Assembly: GCA_034435055.1 (NCBI GenBank)
Contig: DAOTXS010000039.1
Location: 128,877-192,876 of the forward strand
Length of the DNA stretch: 64,000 nucleotides
Direction of reading: 5' to 3'
DNA from: DAOTXS01 sp034435055
GTDB lineage: Bacteria > Chloroflexota > Anaerolineae > UBA4142
Under the pieces are notes generated by a model that was given only the letters and a program-made list of their open reading frames with translations, made no database searches and was not told where the DNA came from. Positions within the stretch are counted from its first letter, which is position 1. Each line of letters starts with the position of its first letter. Shown in pieces: positions 33,518 to 42,148 of this stretch. The position numbers and the translations under genes were made by a program.

Positions 33518-34355
33518 GTCGAATCCATACAAAACGCTCATCCGTTTTCTTCGTTACCGCAGTTCGCAAATCGGACTCGCGCTCGTTTTGGTTTACGTGA
33601 TTGTCGCGCTGTTTGCCGGTATCCTTGCGCCGTACTCGCCAATTGAGCAACACGCCAAGGATCGTCTGCAAGAACCGAACGCAACTTACTGGCTCGGCAC
33701 CGACGAATTTGGGCGCGATATTCTCAGCCGCTTGATGCACGGCGCGACCAACTCGTTGCGCATCGCGTTGATTTCGGTAACGATTGCGTGTCTGCTCGGG
33801 TCTACACTCGGCATGACCGCCGGCTACATCGGCGGAGTGTTTGATAATGCGATGATGCGCGTGATGGATTTGTTCTTTGCCTTCCCGGCAATTTTGCTCG
33901 CGCTCACGATTGTCGCCGCGCTAGGTCCCGGCGCATTCAATACGGTTCTCGCCATCTCGGTGGTGTACACGCCGATCTTTGCGCGCGTCGCGCGCGGTCC
34001 GGTCTTGTCGCTCAAATCGATGGAATTCGTTCAAGCCGCACAAGCCATCGGCACGCGACATCCGCGCATTTTGCTCCGCCACGTTTTGCCCAACGCGCTC
34101 GCGCCAATCATCGTGCAAATCACACTGGCGCTTTCGTGGGCGATGCTCACCGAAGCCGGGTTGAGTTTCCTGGGACTCGGCACGATTCCGCCCGCACCGT
34201 CGTGGGGCAGTATGTTGAGCGAGAGCCGCAAGATGATGGAGATTGCGCCGTGGATGGCGGTCTTCCCCGGCTTGGCGATTATGCTTGGCGTGCTTGGCTT
34301 TAACATGCTCGGGGATGGATTGCGCGACGCGCTCGATCCGCGATTGAGATCATGA
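33510..34355 (+). CDS. Opp/Dpp-type ABC permease, C subunit
   Basis: 281 residues. The OppC motifs LGTDEFGRDILSRL and QAAQAIGTRHPRILLRHVLP are present. The start ATG at 33510 overlaps the preceding permease gene by 8 bases, suggesting translational coupling. As in the first Opp operon no ATP-binding subunits follow; they must come from elsewhere in the genome. Confidence 0.9.
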   Translation: MIKSNPYKTLIRFLRYRSSQIGLALVLVYVIVALFAGILAPYSPIEQHAKDRLQEPNATYWLGTDEFGRDILSRLMHGATNSLRIALISVTIACLLGSTLGMTAGYIGGVFDNAMMRVMDLFFAFPAILLALTIVAALGPGAFNTVLAISVVYTPIFARVARGPVLSLKSMEFVQAAQAIGTRHPRILLRHVLPNALAPIIVQITLALSWAMLTEAGLSFLGLGTIPPAPSWGSMLSESRKMMEIAPWMAVFPGLAIMLGVLGFNMLGDGLRDALDPRLRS

Positions 34356-34360
34356 AAACC

Positions 34361-34424
34361 GACGAAGGACGAAAGACGGAGGATGGAAGTAAAATCTTTC
34401 GTCGTTCGTCTTTCGTCTTCTGTC
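34361..34424. repeat. Palindromic repeat (GACGAAGGACGAAAGAC type)
   Basis: Imperfect 20-bp arms (34361-34380 with 34405-34424) built of GACGAAA/TTTCGTC units lie between the permease and GNAT genes. A related repeat is at 61932-61987. Confidence 0.6.
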
Positions 34425-34433
34425 AGACACAAA

Positions 34434-34916
34434 ATGACAAACGCTGAATTGACGATCCGCTCACTTACGCTCGCTGACATCCCGGGCATTGCACCCTGGG
34501 TTGCGGCAACGCCGCTTTGGCAACGCTACCACGTTACCGCAGAATCGTTTGCGCAACGTTTGCACGCTGGACTCACGGAAGGCGCGACGATTTATGTGGC
34601 GGAACGCGATGGTGTGGTCATTGGTTTTTTGTGGCTAGTTGAACGCGGCGCATTCAATCGCAGTGGGTACGTTCAGTTGATCGGCGTGCAACCGGGAATG
34701 CAGAATGCTGGCGTAGGTTTCGCGTTGATGCGATTTGCGGAAGAAAAAATTTTCGCGCAAGGACAAGATTTGTTTTTACTCGTCTCCGATTTTAACACGA
34801 ACGCGCAACGATTTTATCAGCGGCTCGGCTATCGGCAAGTGGGTAAATTAGACGATTACGTTGTGCCCGGGGTGAGCGAATTGATTTATTATAAGAAACA
34901 CAGGGAGAAACAATGA
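34434..34916 (+). CDS. GNAT-family N-acetyltransferase
   Basis: 160 residues. The GNAT acetyl-CoA site is visible in VQPGMQNAGVGFALMRFAE (motif A) and FNTNAQRFYQRLGYRQVG (motif B). The start at MTNAELT is chosen because earlier ATGs lie in the palindromic repeat. The stop overlaps the next ATG (ATGA), so it is translated with the AnmK-MurQ fusion. The acetylated substrate is unknown; an amino sugar or cell-wall-derived amine would fit the context. Confidence 0.85.
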   Translation: MTNAELTIRSLTLADIPGIAPWVAATPLWQRYHVTAESFAQRLHAGLTEGATIYVAERDGVVIGFLWLVERGAFNRSGYVQLIGVQPGMQNAGVGFALMRFAEEKIFAQGQDLFLLVSDFNTNAQRFYQRLGYRQVGKLDDYVVPGVSELIYYKKHREKQ

Positions 34917-36961
34917 TCATCGTTGGAATGATTTCCGGCACCTCAGCCGATGGTATTGAAGCGGCTGTGGTCGAGATCAACGGCGCGCCGCCGGCGCTTT
35001 CTTGGAGTTTACTCAAACATTTGCACGTCGATCATCCCAGCAATTTGCGCGACGAAATCGTAAAATGTTTTCGACCCGAGTACGGCACGGTGGATCGATT
35101 GTGCGCGCTCAATTTTCAAATCGGACAAGCGTTTGCGGATGCCGCACTTGAAGCCATTCAAGCCGCCGGGTTGCAATCCTCGCAAGTTGATCTGATCGGC
35201 AGTCACGGGCAAACGTTGTGGCACATTCCATTCGGCGCAGCGGCATCGACTTTGCAGTTGGGCGAGCCGGCGGTTATTGCCGAACGCACCGGCATCACCA
35301 CGATTTCGAATTTTCGCACGCGCGATATGGCGGCGGGCGGGCAAGGTGCGCCGCTCGTGCCGCTCCTCGATGTGTTGGTGTTATCGCATCCAACACTCAC
35401 ACGTGGCGCGTTGAACATCGGTGGCATCGGCAATGTAACCTACTTGCCGCCAACTTCCCGCTCCCCCAAGGGAGAGGGTAGCGCATTTGCCTTCGACACC
35501 GGTCCTGGGAATATGCTCATCGATTACGCCGCAAATCGCGCGACGAACGGCGCGTGGAAGTACGATCACGATGGTGTTCTCGCCGCGCAAGGTCGCGTCG
35601 ATAAAATTTTGCTCGACGAATTGATGCAAGAACCGTTTCTCAAATTGAAACCCCCTAAAACCACCGGGCGCGAATTGTTTGGCGCACAGTACGGCGCGCC
35701 GGTTTGGGAACGCGCCAAAAATCGCGGCTTGTCCGATCACGACGTGGTGGCTACGCTAACCGCGTTCACCGCGCAATCGATTGCAAAAGCGATTACCGAC
35801 TTTTTGCCGACGCGCATCGATGAATTGATCGTCAGTGGCGGCGGCGCGGAAAATCCAACGCTGATGAAAATGTTGCGCGACTTGATGGCGCCTGTGCCAG
35901 TGATGCGTTCCGACGATTTTGGCTTGCCAACCGAAGCGAAAGAAGCAATTGCGTTTGCCGTCCTGGCATACGAAACGTTTTTCAATCGCGCCGGCAATGT
36001 GCCCGCCGCAACCGGCGCGCGGCAGCCAGTCATCCTGGGAAACATTACGCCCGGCAAAGCGCCCATCTCGAATCTCGAATTTCCCAATCTCACCGAAGCC
36101 CGCAACCCGGCAACCCAGAACATCGATTCATTTTCATCCCTCGACATCGTGCGGTTGATGAATGACGAAGATGCCTCCGTCGCGCGCGCGGTAACTGCCG
36201 AACTGAAAAATATCGCGCAAGCCATCGAGCACATTGCCGAACGAATGCAACGCGGCGGACGCTTGATTTACATCGGCGCAGGAACTTCGGGACGCTTGGG
36301 CGTGCTGGACGCCGCGGAATGCCCGCCGACGTTTAACGCATCGCCGGATCAAGTCATCGGTTTGATTGCCGGCGGCGCGCGCGCGATCACGCAAGCGGTC
36401 GAAGGTGCGGAGGATGATGAGGATGCCGGCGTGCACGATATTGCATCGTTAGAGGTTGCGGCGAACGATTGCGTGGTGGGAATCGCGGCGAGCGGGCGCA
36501 CGCCGTACGTTGTCGGCGGATTGCGCGAAGCCAAAAGCCGCGGCGCATTTGTGGCATCGATTGCGTGTAATCGTCCATCGCCCATCGAGAAAATTGCTGA
36601 CATTGGAATCGCGCCGCTTGTCGGTCCCGAAATCATCGGCGGTTCAACGCGGCTCAAAGCCGGCACCGCGCAAAAAATGGTATTGAATATGCTCAGTACC
36701 GGCGCAATGATTCGCTTGGGTAAAACGTTTGGCAACTTGATGGTCGATGTGCAGGCGACGAATAACAAGTTACGTGAACGCGCGCGCCGCATCGTGGCAA
36801 CCGCGTGTGAGATTGCGATGAATGATGCCGAGGAATTGTTGACGCAATGTAACGGCGAAGTCAAGACCGCGATTGTGAGTCAATTGGCGCGCGTAACTGC
36901 AGAGCAAGCGCGTCAACGTTTAGCCGATGCTAAGGGCTCGGTGCGCGCCGCACTAAAATAG
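34913..36961 (+). CDS. anmK-murQ: Fused anhydro-MurNAc kinase and MurNAc-6-phosphate etherase
   Basis: 682 residues. Residues 1-382 are AnmK (GMISGTSADGIEA, IGSHGQTLWH, NIGGIGNVTYL, FDTGPGNMLID, SGGGAENPTLM). It phosphorylates 1,6-anhydro-MurNAc to MurNAc-6-phosphate. Residues 388-682 are MurQ (LTEARNPATQNIDSFSSLDI, GAGTSGRLGVLDAAECPPTF, STRLKAGTAQKMVLNMLST), which removes lactate to give GlcNAc-6-phosphate. The two steps are consecutive, so the fusion joins them in one polypeptide. Residues about 180-189 are encoded by a small palindromic repeat. The gene overlaps the GNAT stop. Confidence 0.93.
   Translation: MIIVGMISGTSADGIEAAVVEINGAPPALSWSLLKHLHVDHPSNLRDEIVKCFRPEYGTVDRLCALNFQIGQAFADAALEAIQAAGLQSSQVDLIGSHGQTLWHIPFGAAASTLQLGEPAVIAERTGITTISNFRTRDMAAGGQGAPLVPLLDVLVLSHPTLTRGALNIGGIGNVTYLPPTSRSPKGEGSAFAFDTGPGNMLIDYAANRATNGAWKYDHDGVLAAQGRVDKILLDELMQEPFLKLKPPKTTGRELFGAQYGAPVWERAKNRGLSDHDVVATLTAFTAQSIAKAITDFLPTRIDELIVSGGGAENPTLMKMLRDLMAPVPVMRSDDFGLPTEAKEAIAFAVLAYETFFNRAGNVPAATGARQPVILGNITPGKAPISNLEFPNLTEARNPATQNIDSFSSLDIVRLMNDEDASVARAVTAELKNIAQAIEHIAERMQRGGRLIYIGAGTSGRLGVLDAAECPPTFNASPDQVIGLIAGGARAITQAVEGAEDDEDAGVHDIASLEVAANDCVVGIAASGRTPYVVGGLREAKSRGAFVASIACNRPSPIEKIADIGIAPLVGPEIIGGSTRLKAGTAQKMVLNMLSTGAMIRLGKTFGNLMVDVQATNNKLRERARRIVATACEIAMNDAEELLTQCNGEVKTAIVSQLARVTAEQARQRLADAKGSVRAALK
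35454..35479. repeat. Short palindromic insert inside the AnmK part
   Basis: CTCCCCCAAGGGAG (35461-35474) sits in a C-rich then G-rich stretch that encodes SRSPKGEG, where AnmK proteins normally pass directly to the AFDTGPGNM motif. It belongs to the CTCTCCC-type repeats (compare 32521-32544). Confidence 0.5.
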
Positions 36962-36967
36962 AATCTC

Positions 36968-37036
36968 ACCGCGGAGAACGTGGAGAGCGCTGAGTTTAGC
37001 ATCTATTTTCTTTGCGTCCTTTGCGTTCTCTGCGGT
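36968..37036. repeat. Palindromic repeat (CGCAAAG type)
   Basis: Arms ACCGCGGAGAACG (36968-36980) and CGTTCTCTGCGGT (37024-37036) differ at one position and bracket CTTTGCGTCC. It lies between murQ and the Fpg gene. Confidence 0.7.
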
Positions 37037-37054
37037 TAAAAGGGTTTTGCAGTA

Positions 37055-37936
37055 ATGCCTGAATTACCGGAAGTTGAAACTGTCGTCCGCGATTTGCAAC
37101 CGCATCTGGTCGGGCGAAAAATTGTCGGCGCGCAAGTGCGTTGGCGCAAAACGATTGCAACGCCAAGCGCGCGCGAATTTGAGAAAACAATTCGTGGTTC
37201 AAAGATAACGGCGATCACGCGCCGCGCAAAATATTTGATTTTTCATTTGCGGTCTGTACAGAACGTTCGCCACGATGATGTACGGAACGTTCGCCGTAAC
37301 GTTCCGCTGAAAGCTATCGCGAGCGTTCGCTACCTTCTGGTTCATCTGCGCATGACTGGCGGCTTTCATCTCGATTCACCGAAAACGCCGCGCGACAAAC
37401 ATATGCACGTGGTTCTGAAACTCAACGACGGGTACGAACTGCGTTTCCGCGACACACGCAAATTTGGACGGATGTGGTTGGTCGATGATCCACAAAAAGT
37501 TGTGGGGCAATTGGGGCCCGAACCGTTAGAGATTTCGCCGCGCGAATTTCACGCGTTGTTTGAAAAACGGCGCGGCTATCTGAAACCAATTTTGCTCGAT
37601 CAAACATTTATCGCGGGAATCGGCAACATTTACGCCGATGAATCATTGTGGTATGCCCAACTGCATCCGTTGCGCCGCGCCGAATCGTTGACGCGCGCGG
37701 AACGCGCACGTTTGTATCGCGCGATTCGTCACGTGTTGGCGCGTGCGATCGCAGTTGGAGGAACGAGCATCGATGTGATGTACAAACGCGTGAACGGAAT
37801 GAGCGGCGGATTCCAAGACAGTTTGCGCGCGTTCGACCGCGCGGAACGGCCGTGTCGGCGGTGCGGCACACCGATTGTCAAAACCGTCGTTGGGCAACGC
37901 GGCACACATTTTTGCCCGACGTGTCAAAAATTATAG
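37055..37936 (+). CDS. mutM: Formamidopyrimidine-DNA glycosylase
   Basis: 293 residues. MPELPEVETVVRDL carries the catalytic Pro2 and Glu3, with Lys59 in RRAKYL. The helix-two-turn-helix region reads GIGNIYADESLW, and a C-terminal zinc finger (CRRCGTPIVKTVV, FCPTC) closes the protein. It removes oxidised purines such as 8-oxoguanine. Residues about 67-92 are an in-frame insertion (RSVQNVRHDDVRNVRRNVP) between HL and YLLVHLRMTG; its DNA contains a palindrome and repeated GAACGTTCG units. The core motifs are intact, so activity is likely kept. Confidence 0.93.
   Translation: MPELPEVETVVRDLQPHLVGRKIVGAQVRWRKTIATPSAREFEKTIRGSKITAITRRAKYLIFHLRSVQNVRHDDVRNVRRNVPLKAIASVRYLLVHLRMTGGFHLDSPKTPRDKHMHVVLKLNDGYELRFRDTRKFGRMWLVDDPQKVVGQLGPEPLEISPREFHALFEKRRGYLKPILLDQTFIAGIGNIYADESLWYAQLHPLRRAESLTRAERARLYRAIRHVLARAIAVGGTSIDVMYKRVNGMSGGFQDSLRAFDRAERPCRRCGTPIVKTVVGQRGTHFCPTCQKL
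37283..37306. repeat. Palindrome inside the Fpg coding region
   Basis: CGGAACGTT (37283-37291) pairs perfectly with AACGTTCCG (37298-37306) across a 6-nt loop. The surrounding 37253-37330 repeats GAACGTTCGC and GCGTTCGC and encodes a peptide absent from normal Fpg proteins. Confidence 0.7.
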
Positions 37937-37943
37937 ATGCCAT

Positions 37944-37973
37944 TTGCCAGACATTCTTCAGTCATGCTATAAT
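37944..37973 (+). promoter_or_regulatory. Promoter of the aconitase gene
   Basis: TTGCCA (37944-37949), an 18-bp spacer and a perfect TATAAT (37968-37973) lie 34 bases before the ATG. Confidence 0.6.
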
Positions 37974-38007
37974 CCCCGCGTCAAAAATTACGAAAGGAAT
38001 TTTTTAA

Positions 38008-40674
38008 ATGTCGCACTCTAATACTTTTGGCGCGCGCGCTAAACTTGGCGATTATTTTATTTATCGTTTGGATAAACTTGTCCAAGCCGGCATCGCGCCC
38101 AATCTCGATCACCTTCCTTTTTCGATCAAGATTTTGCTCGAAGCACTTTTGCGGAACGAGGATGGCTATCTTGTTACCGCCGACGATGTGAAATGTTTAG
38201 CGACCTGGGATGCAAAATCGCCGACGCCAAGCGAATTACCGTTTATGCCGGCACGCGTCATTATGCAAGATTTCACCGGCGTCCCGTGCGTTGTCGATCT
38301 TGCCGCGATGCGCGATGCCGTGAAACGCTTGGGGGGTAATCCAAAGAAAATCAATCCTCTCGTGCCAGTCGATTTGGTTATCGATCATTCGGTCCTCGTC
38401 GATTTCTTTGGCGATAAATCGGCGTTGAAGAAAAACGCGAAACTTGAATTTCAACGCAATCGGGAGCGGTATAAATTTTTGCGCTGGGGTGCGCAAGCGT
38501 TCAAAAATTTGCGTGTCGTGCCGCCGGCGACCGGCATCGTGCATCAAGTCAACTTGGAATATCTTGCGCAAGGAGTGTTGACGCGCAAAGATGGCAAATC
38601 CAAAGTCTTGTTCCCAGACACCGTGGTCGGCACCGATTCGCATACGACGATGGTCAATGGTCTCGGCGTGTTGGGCTGGGGCGTTGGTGGGATCGAGGCA
38701 GAAGCGGTGATGCTGGGTCAACCGCTGTACATGGTTACGCCGCAAGTGGTCGGCTTCAAATTGACCGGCAAATTGCGCGAAGGCGTAACTGCTACCGATT
38801 TGGTCTTGACCGTAACGCAAATGTTGCGCAAGAAAGGCGTCGTCGATAAATTTGTCGAATTCTACGGACCCGGCTTGTCGAACATTTCGTTGCCTGACCG
38901 CGCGACGATTGGTAATATGGCGCCCGATTATGGCGCGACGATGGGCTTTTTCCCCACCGACGATGAGACGCTGCGTTATTTGCGCAATACTGGGCGCAAG
39001 CAATCGGCGGACTTGCTCGAGGCGTACGCGAAGAAGCAAGGACTCTATCGTACCGATGCAACGCCCGACCCGGTATTCACCGATACACTCGCGTTGAATC
39101 TCGCTGATGTCGAACCATCGCTCGCGGGACCGAAACGTCCTCAGGATCGCGTTGCCTTGCGCGATTTGAAAACGATGATGCGAAAAGCACTGATCACGCC
39201 GGTCAAAGAAGGCGGTTATGGTTTGGATGAGTCCCAAATCTCAAAGTCCCCATCTCAAATTTCGCATGGCGCGGTTGTGCTTGCGGCGATCACGTCTTGT
39301 ACGAACACGAGCAATCCATCGGTGATGATTGGCGCGGGCTTGCTCGCGAAAAAGGCGGTGCAAGCCGGCTTGCAAGTTCCAGCGCATGTCAAAACTTCGC
39401 TCGCGCCCGGTTCCAAAGTTGTAACGGCATATCTCGATAAAGCCGGGCTGACGCCATATCTTGAAAAACTAGGATTTTTTACGACAGGTTACGGTTGCAC
39501 GGTTTGCATTGGCAACAGCGGGCCACTGCCGGCGCCGGTCTCCAACGCGATCAACGAAAATAATCTTGTTGCCGCCGCCGTGATTTCCGGCAATCGAAAT
39601 TTTGAGGGACGTGTCCACGCGCAAGTCAAAGCGAATTTCCTGGCATCGCCGCCGCTCGTCGTGGCGTACGCGCTCGCCGGCACCACCGACATTAATCTCG
39701 ATGCTGAGCCGGTTGGCATTGGTAAAGAGGGCAAACCGGTTTTCCTGCGCGACTTGTGGCCCACGCAAAAAGAAATCGCTGACTTGATGAAACTTATCGA
39801 TGCGAAAATGTTCAAGACGACGTACGCCAATGTCTTTCACGGCAATTCGATGTGGAATGCAATTCCGGTGAGCGGGGGTGAAAGTTTCAAGTGGGATAAG
39901 AAATCGACGTACATTCAAGAGCCGCCGTTTTTTAGCGATTTGAAATTGGAGATCGAGCCGTTGCGTGAAATTCGCGGCGCGCGCGTCCTCGGCATCTTCG
40001 GTGACAGCATCACGACCGATCACATTTCGCCGGCGGGCGGCATTGCTATGAATTCACCCGCCGCGAAATATCTGATCGAGCGCGGCGTCAAGCCGGCGGA
40101 TTTCAATCAGTACGGCACGCGGCGCGGCAATCACGAGGTGATGATGCGCGGCACGTTCGCCAACATTCGGATCAAGAATCTCGTGCTCGGCGGCGAAGAA
40201 GGCGGTTACGCGTTGCACTTGCCCGACGGCGAAAAAATGTCGGCGTACGATGCGGCGATGAAATACAAAACTGAAGGCGTGCCGCTGATTGTAATTGCCG
40301 GTAAAGAATATGGCACCGGCTCGTCGCGCGATTGGGCGGCGAAAGGCACGGCACTGCTCGGCATCAAAGCGGTTATCGCCGAATCGTTTGAGCGCATTCA
40401 CCGGTCGAATCTCGTGGGGATGGGAGTCCTGCCGTTGCAATTCAAAGAGGGGCAAAGCGCGAAATCGCTTGGTTTGACCGGACGTGAAAAGTACGATGTC
40501 ATCGGCATCGATGATCACATCAAGCCGCGTCAAGAACTGGGGGTGATTGCGACGGATGAGGGAGGACGGAAAATCGAATTCCAAGTTGTCGTTCGTCTCG
40601 ATACGCCGGTCGATGTCGATTATTACAAAAACGGTGGCATCTTGCAAACCGTGTTGCGTGGATTGATGAAATAG
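38008..40674 (+). CDS. acnA: Aconitate hydratase A
   Basis: 888 residues, full length for the AcnA/IRP branch. It interconverts citrate and isocitrate in the TCA cycle. The 4Fe-4S ligands are Cys431 (SCTNTSNP), Cys497 and Cys500 (GCTVCIGNSG). Other family motifs: DHSVLVDFFG, GTDSHTTMVNGLGVLGWGVGGIEAEA, SRDWAAKGT near the C-terminal swivelling domain. The ATG follows CGAAAGGAATTTTTTAA. It stands alone between its own promoter and a strong terminator. Confidence 0.95.
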   Translation: MSHSNTFGARAKLGDYFIYRLDKLVQAGIAPNLDHLPFSIKILLEALLRNEDGYLVTADDVKCLATWDAKSPTPSELPFMPARVIMQDFTGVPCVVDLAAMRDAVKRLGGNPKKINPLVPVDLVIDHSVLVDFFGDKSALKKNAKLEFQRNRERYKFLRWGAQAFKNLRVVPPATGIVHQVNLEYLAQGVLTRKDGKSKVLFPDTVVGTDSHTTMVNGLGVLGWGVGGIEAEAVMLGQPLYMVTPQVVGFKLTGKLREGVTATDLVLTVTQMLRKKGVVDKFVEFYGPGLSNISLPDRATIGNMAPDYGATMGFFPTDDETLRYLRNTGRKQSADLLEAYAKKQGLYRTDATPDPVFTDTLALNLADVEPSLAGPKRPQDRVALRDLKTMMRKALITPVKEGGYGLDESQISKSPSQISHGAVVLAAITSCTNTSNPSVMIGAGLLAKKAVQAGLQVPAHVKTSLAPGSKVVTAYLDKAGLTPYLEKLGFFTTGYGCTVCIGNSGPLPAPVSNAINENNLVAAAVISGNRNFEGRVHAQVKANFLASPPLVVAYALAGTTDINLDAEPVGIGKEGKPVFLRDLWPTQKEIADLMKLIDAKMFKTTYANVFHGNSMWNAIPVSGGESFKWDKKSTYIQEPPFFSDLKLEIEPLREIRGARVLGIFGDSITTDHISPAGGIAMNSPAAKYLIERGVKPADFNQYGTRRGNHEVMMRGTFANIRIKNLVLGGEEGGYALHLPDGEKMSAYDAAMKYKTEGVPLIVIAGKEYGTGSSRDWAAKGTALLGIKAVIAESFERIHRSNLVGMGVLPLQFKEGQSAKSLGLTGREKYDVIGIDDHIKPRQELGVIATDEGGRKIEFQVVVRLDTPVDVDYYKNGGILQTVLRGLMK

Positions 40675-40687
40675 AATTTTTGGTGCC

Positions 40688-40715
40688 GGGGCGAGATTGT
40701 CTCGCCCCTTTTTTT
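40688..40715 (+). terminator. Terminator of the aconitase gene
   Basis: A perfect 9-bp stem GGGGCGAGA with TCTCGCCCC and a TTG loop is followed by seven T. Confidence 0.9.
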
Positions 40716-40761
40716 CTCGAATGTAAAACGCGCATTAGAAATTTTTCTAACATTTTCTTGA

Positions 40762-40790
40762 TTGACAACTGTGATTCGATACCATAAAAT
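40762..40790 (+). promoter_or_regulatory. Strong promoter before the long leader
   Basis: TTGACA (40762-40767), a 17-bp spacer and TAAAAT (40785-40790) form a near-consensus promoter almost 300 bases ahead of the next gene. Confidence 0.75.
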
Positions 40791-40796
40791 AAACTC

Positions 40797-41084
40797 GATG
40801 AGTATGTCGTTCGATAATTTCTTCTGCTGCACCCGGGGATGCTCGATTTCCCTGCCTCTGCACTGCTTCTGTAGCCGCGCGTCGTCCTGACGCGCGCGGT
40901 ATCGTTTGCCGCGCCGTTCGCTGGCGACGCGAACGCTTTGGATCGCTTGCCAACTTACGTTGCGGTGGGCGTTCCTCCAACGCACTACACTCGATTCTAT
41001 TTTTCAACTCGAACGTTTTTACGTGGACGAGTCTGCGGACTGTCCACCGGTTTGCATTGCGAAAAAGTGAAAGGATAAATTTCA
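40797..41084 (+). ncRNA. Long structured leader or small RNA, unknown
   Basis: About 288 bases without a plausible gene follow a strong promoter. Hairpins are visible at 40877-40895 (GCGCGTC/GACGCGC), 40916-40934 (GTTCGC/GCGAAC) and 40969-40983 (GCGTT/AACGC). I could not match it to RNase P RNA, tmRNA, SRP RNA, 6S RNA, T-box or a known riboswitch, and no terminator precedes the downstream start. It is either a regulatory leader of the DUF4395-thioredoxin genes or contains an independent RNA. Confidence 0.4.
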
Positions 41085-41573
41085 GTGACTAACCAATTTA
41101 CATCCGTCGATCATTCGGCGTTGCGCGTGAATCAAGCGGTGATCATCATCCTGCTGATCATTGCGTTTATTGTGAATATCCCCTTGCTCGTTGCGTTCGT
41201 TTCGGTCGTGATGTTGCTTGGCGCTGGAATGCGCCAGCCCGGTTTTAAAATGATCTACAGTCGATTCTTGAAACCGCGTGGTATCGTCAAACCGGACATC
41301 ATCGCCGATAATCCTCAGCCCCACGTGTTTGCGCAAGGAATGGGCGGGGCCGTCTTGTTGATCGGCGTGATTGCATTTGCCTTCGGCGGCGCACTCCTCG
41401 GTTGGGTGTTGACGTGGCTCGTCGTTGCACTTGCCGCGCTCAATCTCTTTGTCGGTTTTTGCGCCGGTTGTTTTGTCTATTACTGGCTTGCCCGGCTTCG
41501 CATTCCCGGTTTTGTCGCCCAACCTATCCCGGGCACCTTTCCCGGGATGCGTCCGCAAGGAAAGGCAAGTTGA
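41085..41573 (+). CDS. DUF4395 membrane protein
   Basis: 162 residues with a GTG start preceded by GAAAGGATA. DUF4395 proteins open with VDHSALRVNQA as here and have four membrane helices. They are frequently encoded beside a membrane thioredoxin, as here, where the stop and next ATG overlap (TGATG). A role in extracytoplasmic thiol chemistry is inferred from that pairing only. Confidence 0.8.
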   Translation: MTNQFTSVDHSALRVNQAVIIILLIIAFIVNIPLLVAFVSVVMLLGAGMRQPGFKMIYSRFLKPRGIVKPDIIADNPQPHVFAQGMGGAVLLIGVIAFAFGGALLGWVLTWLVVALAALNLFVGFCAGCFVYYWLARLRIPGFVAQPIPGTFPGMRPQGKAS

Positions 41574-42049
41574 TGGACATCTTGTTGCGATTTGGAATCG
41601 CGTTACTGGTTATTCTGCTTGCGATCATCGCCTATCGACTTGTAACCGCTTGGCGCTTGGCTTGGCTTCGTCGGATGGAACGCAATCCCCTGGTTGGTTT
41701 GGGCGGGCGCATCGGCGTGCCAGCGATTCTGTATTTTACGACGCCGGACTGCGTGCCGTGCAAAACGGTACAAGCCCCGGCAATCGAAATCTTGCAAGCG
41801 CAATTTGGCGAACGGTTGCAAGTGATCAAAATCGACGCTGCCGAACGCAATGATTTGGCAGATGCGTGGGGTGTTTTGAGTGTACCCACGACGTTCATCA
41901 TCGACGCGCAAGGACAGCCGCGCCACGTCAACAATGGCGTCGCATCCGCCGCAAAACTTCGTCAGCAGTTGCGCGATTTTGCCGACTTGGATGAATCGCT
42001 GGAGCAAAGCGTCGCGATCAAATCGAGAATCAAATTGAACGCGCAATAA
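41573..42049 (+). CDS. Membrane-anchored thioredoxin-like protein
   Basis: 158 residues: an N-terminal helix (4-24), a basic linker, and a thioredoxin fold with active site C60-V-P-C63 (TPDCVPCKT) and the cis-Pro in SVPTTF. It should reduce or exchange disulfides outside the membrane. Translationally coupled to DUF4395. The C-terminus ends in SRIKLNAQ, similar to the basic beta-like tails in the Ubl island. Confidence 0.85.
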   Translation: MDILLRFGIALLVILLAIIAYRLVTAWRLAWLRRMERNPLVGLGGRIGVPAILYFTTPDCVPCKTVQAPAIEILQAQFGERLQVIKIDAAERNDLADAWGVLSVPTTFIIDAQGQPRHVNNGVASAAKLRQQLRDFADLDESLEQSVAIKSRIKLNAQ

Positions 42050-42056
42050 ATCGATG

Positions 42057-42091
42057 AGGGGCGAGGACAATCTCGCCCCTGATTATTTTTT
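42057..42091 (+). terminator. Terminator after the thioredoxin gene
   Basis: A perfect 9-bp stem AGGGGCGAG with CTCGCCCCT and a 6-nt loop is followed by a T-rich run. Confidence 0.85.
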
Positions 42092-42148
42092 AACGCCCGC
42101 CAAGTGATTTTGTGATAGAATGCCGGCATCTTTGAGCGAGAGAGTAAA

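Noticed and set aside
36349..36864. Long minus-strand frame opposite the MurQ half
   Set aside because: It mirrors the G+C-biased codon pattern of the real gene and has no recognisable product; the same holds for most long antisense frames in the window.
38236..39237. 333-codon minus-strand frame opposite aconitase
   Set aside because: Aconitase motifs on the plus strand are unambiguous; the antisense frame has no start signal or family.
40747..41007. Minus-strand frame in the gap after aconitase
   Set aside because: Arg/Ala-rich low-information product over GC hairpins with no ribosome binding site; a structured plus-strand leader explains the region better.
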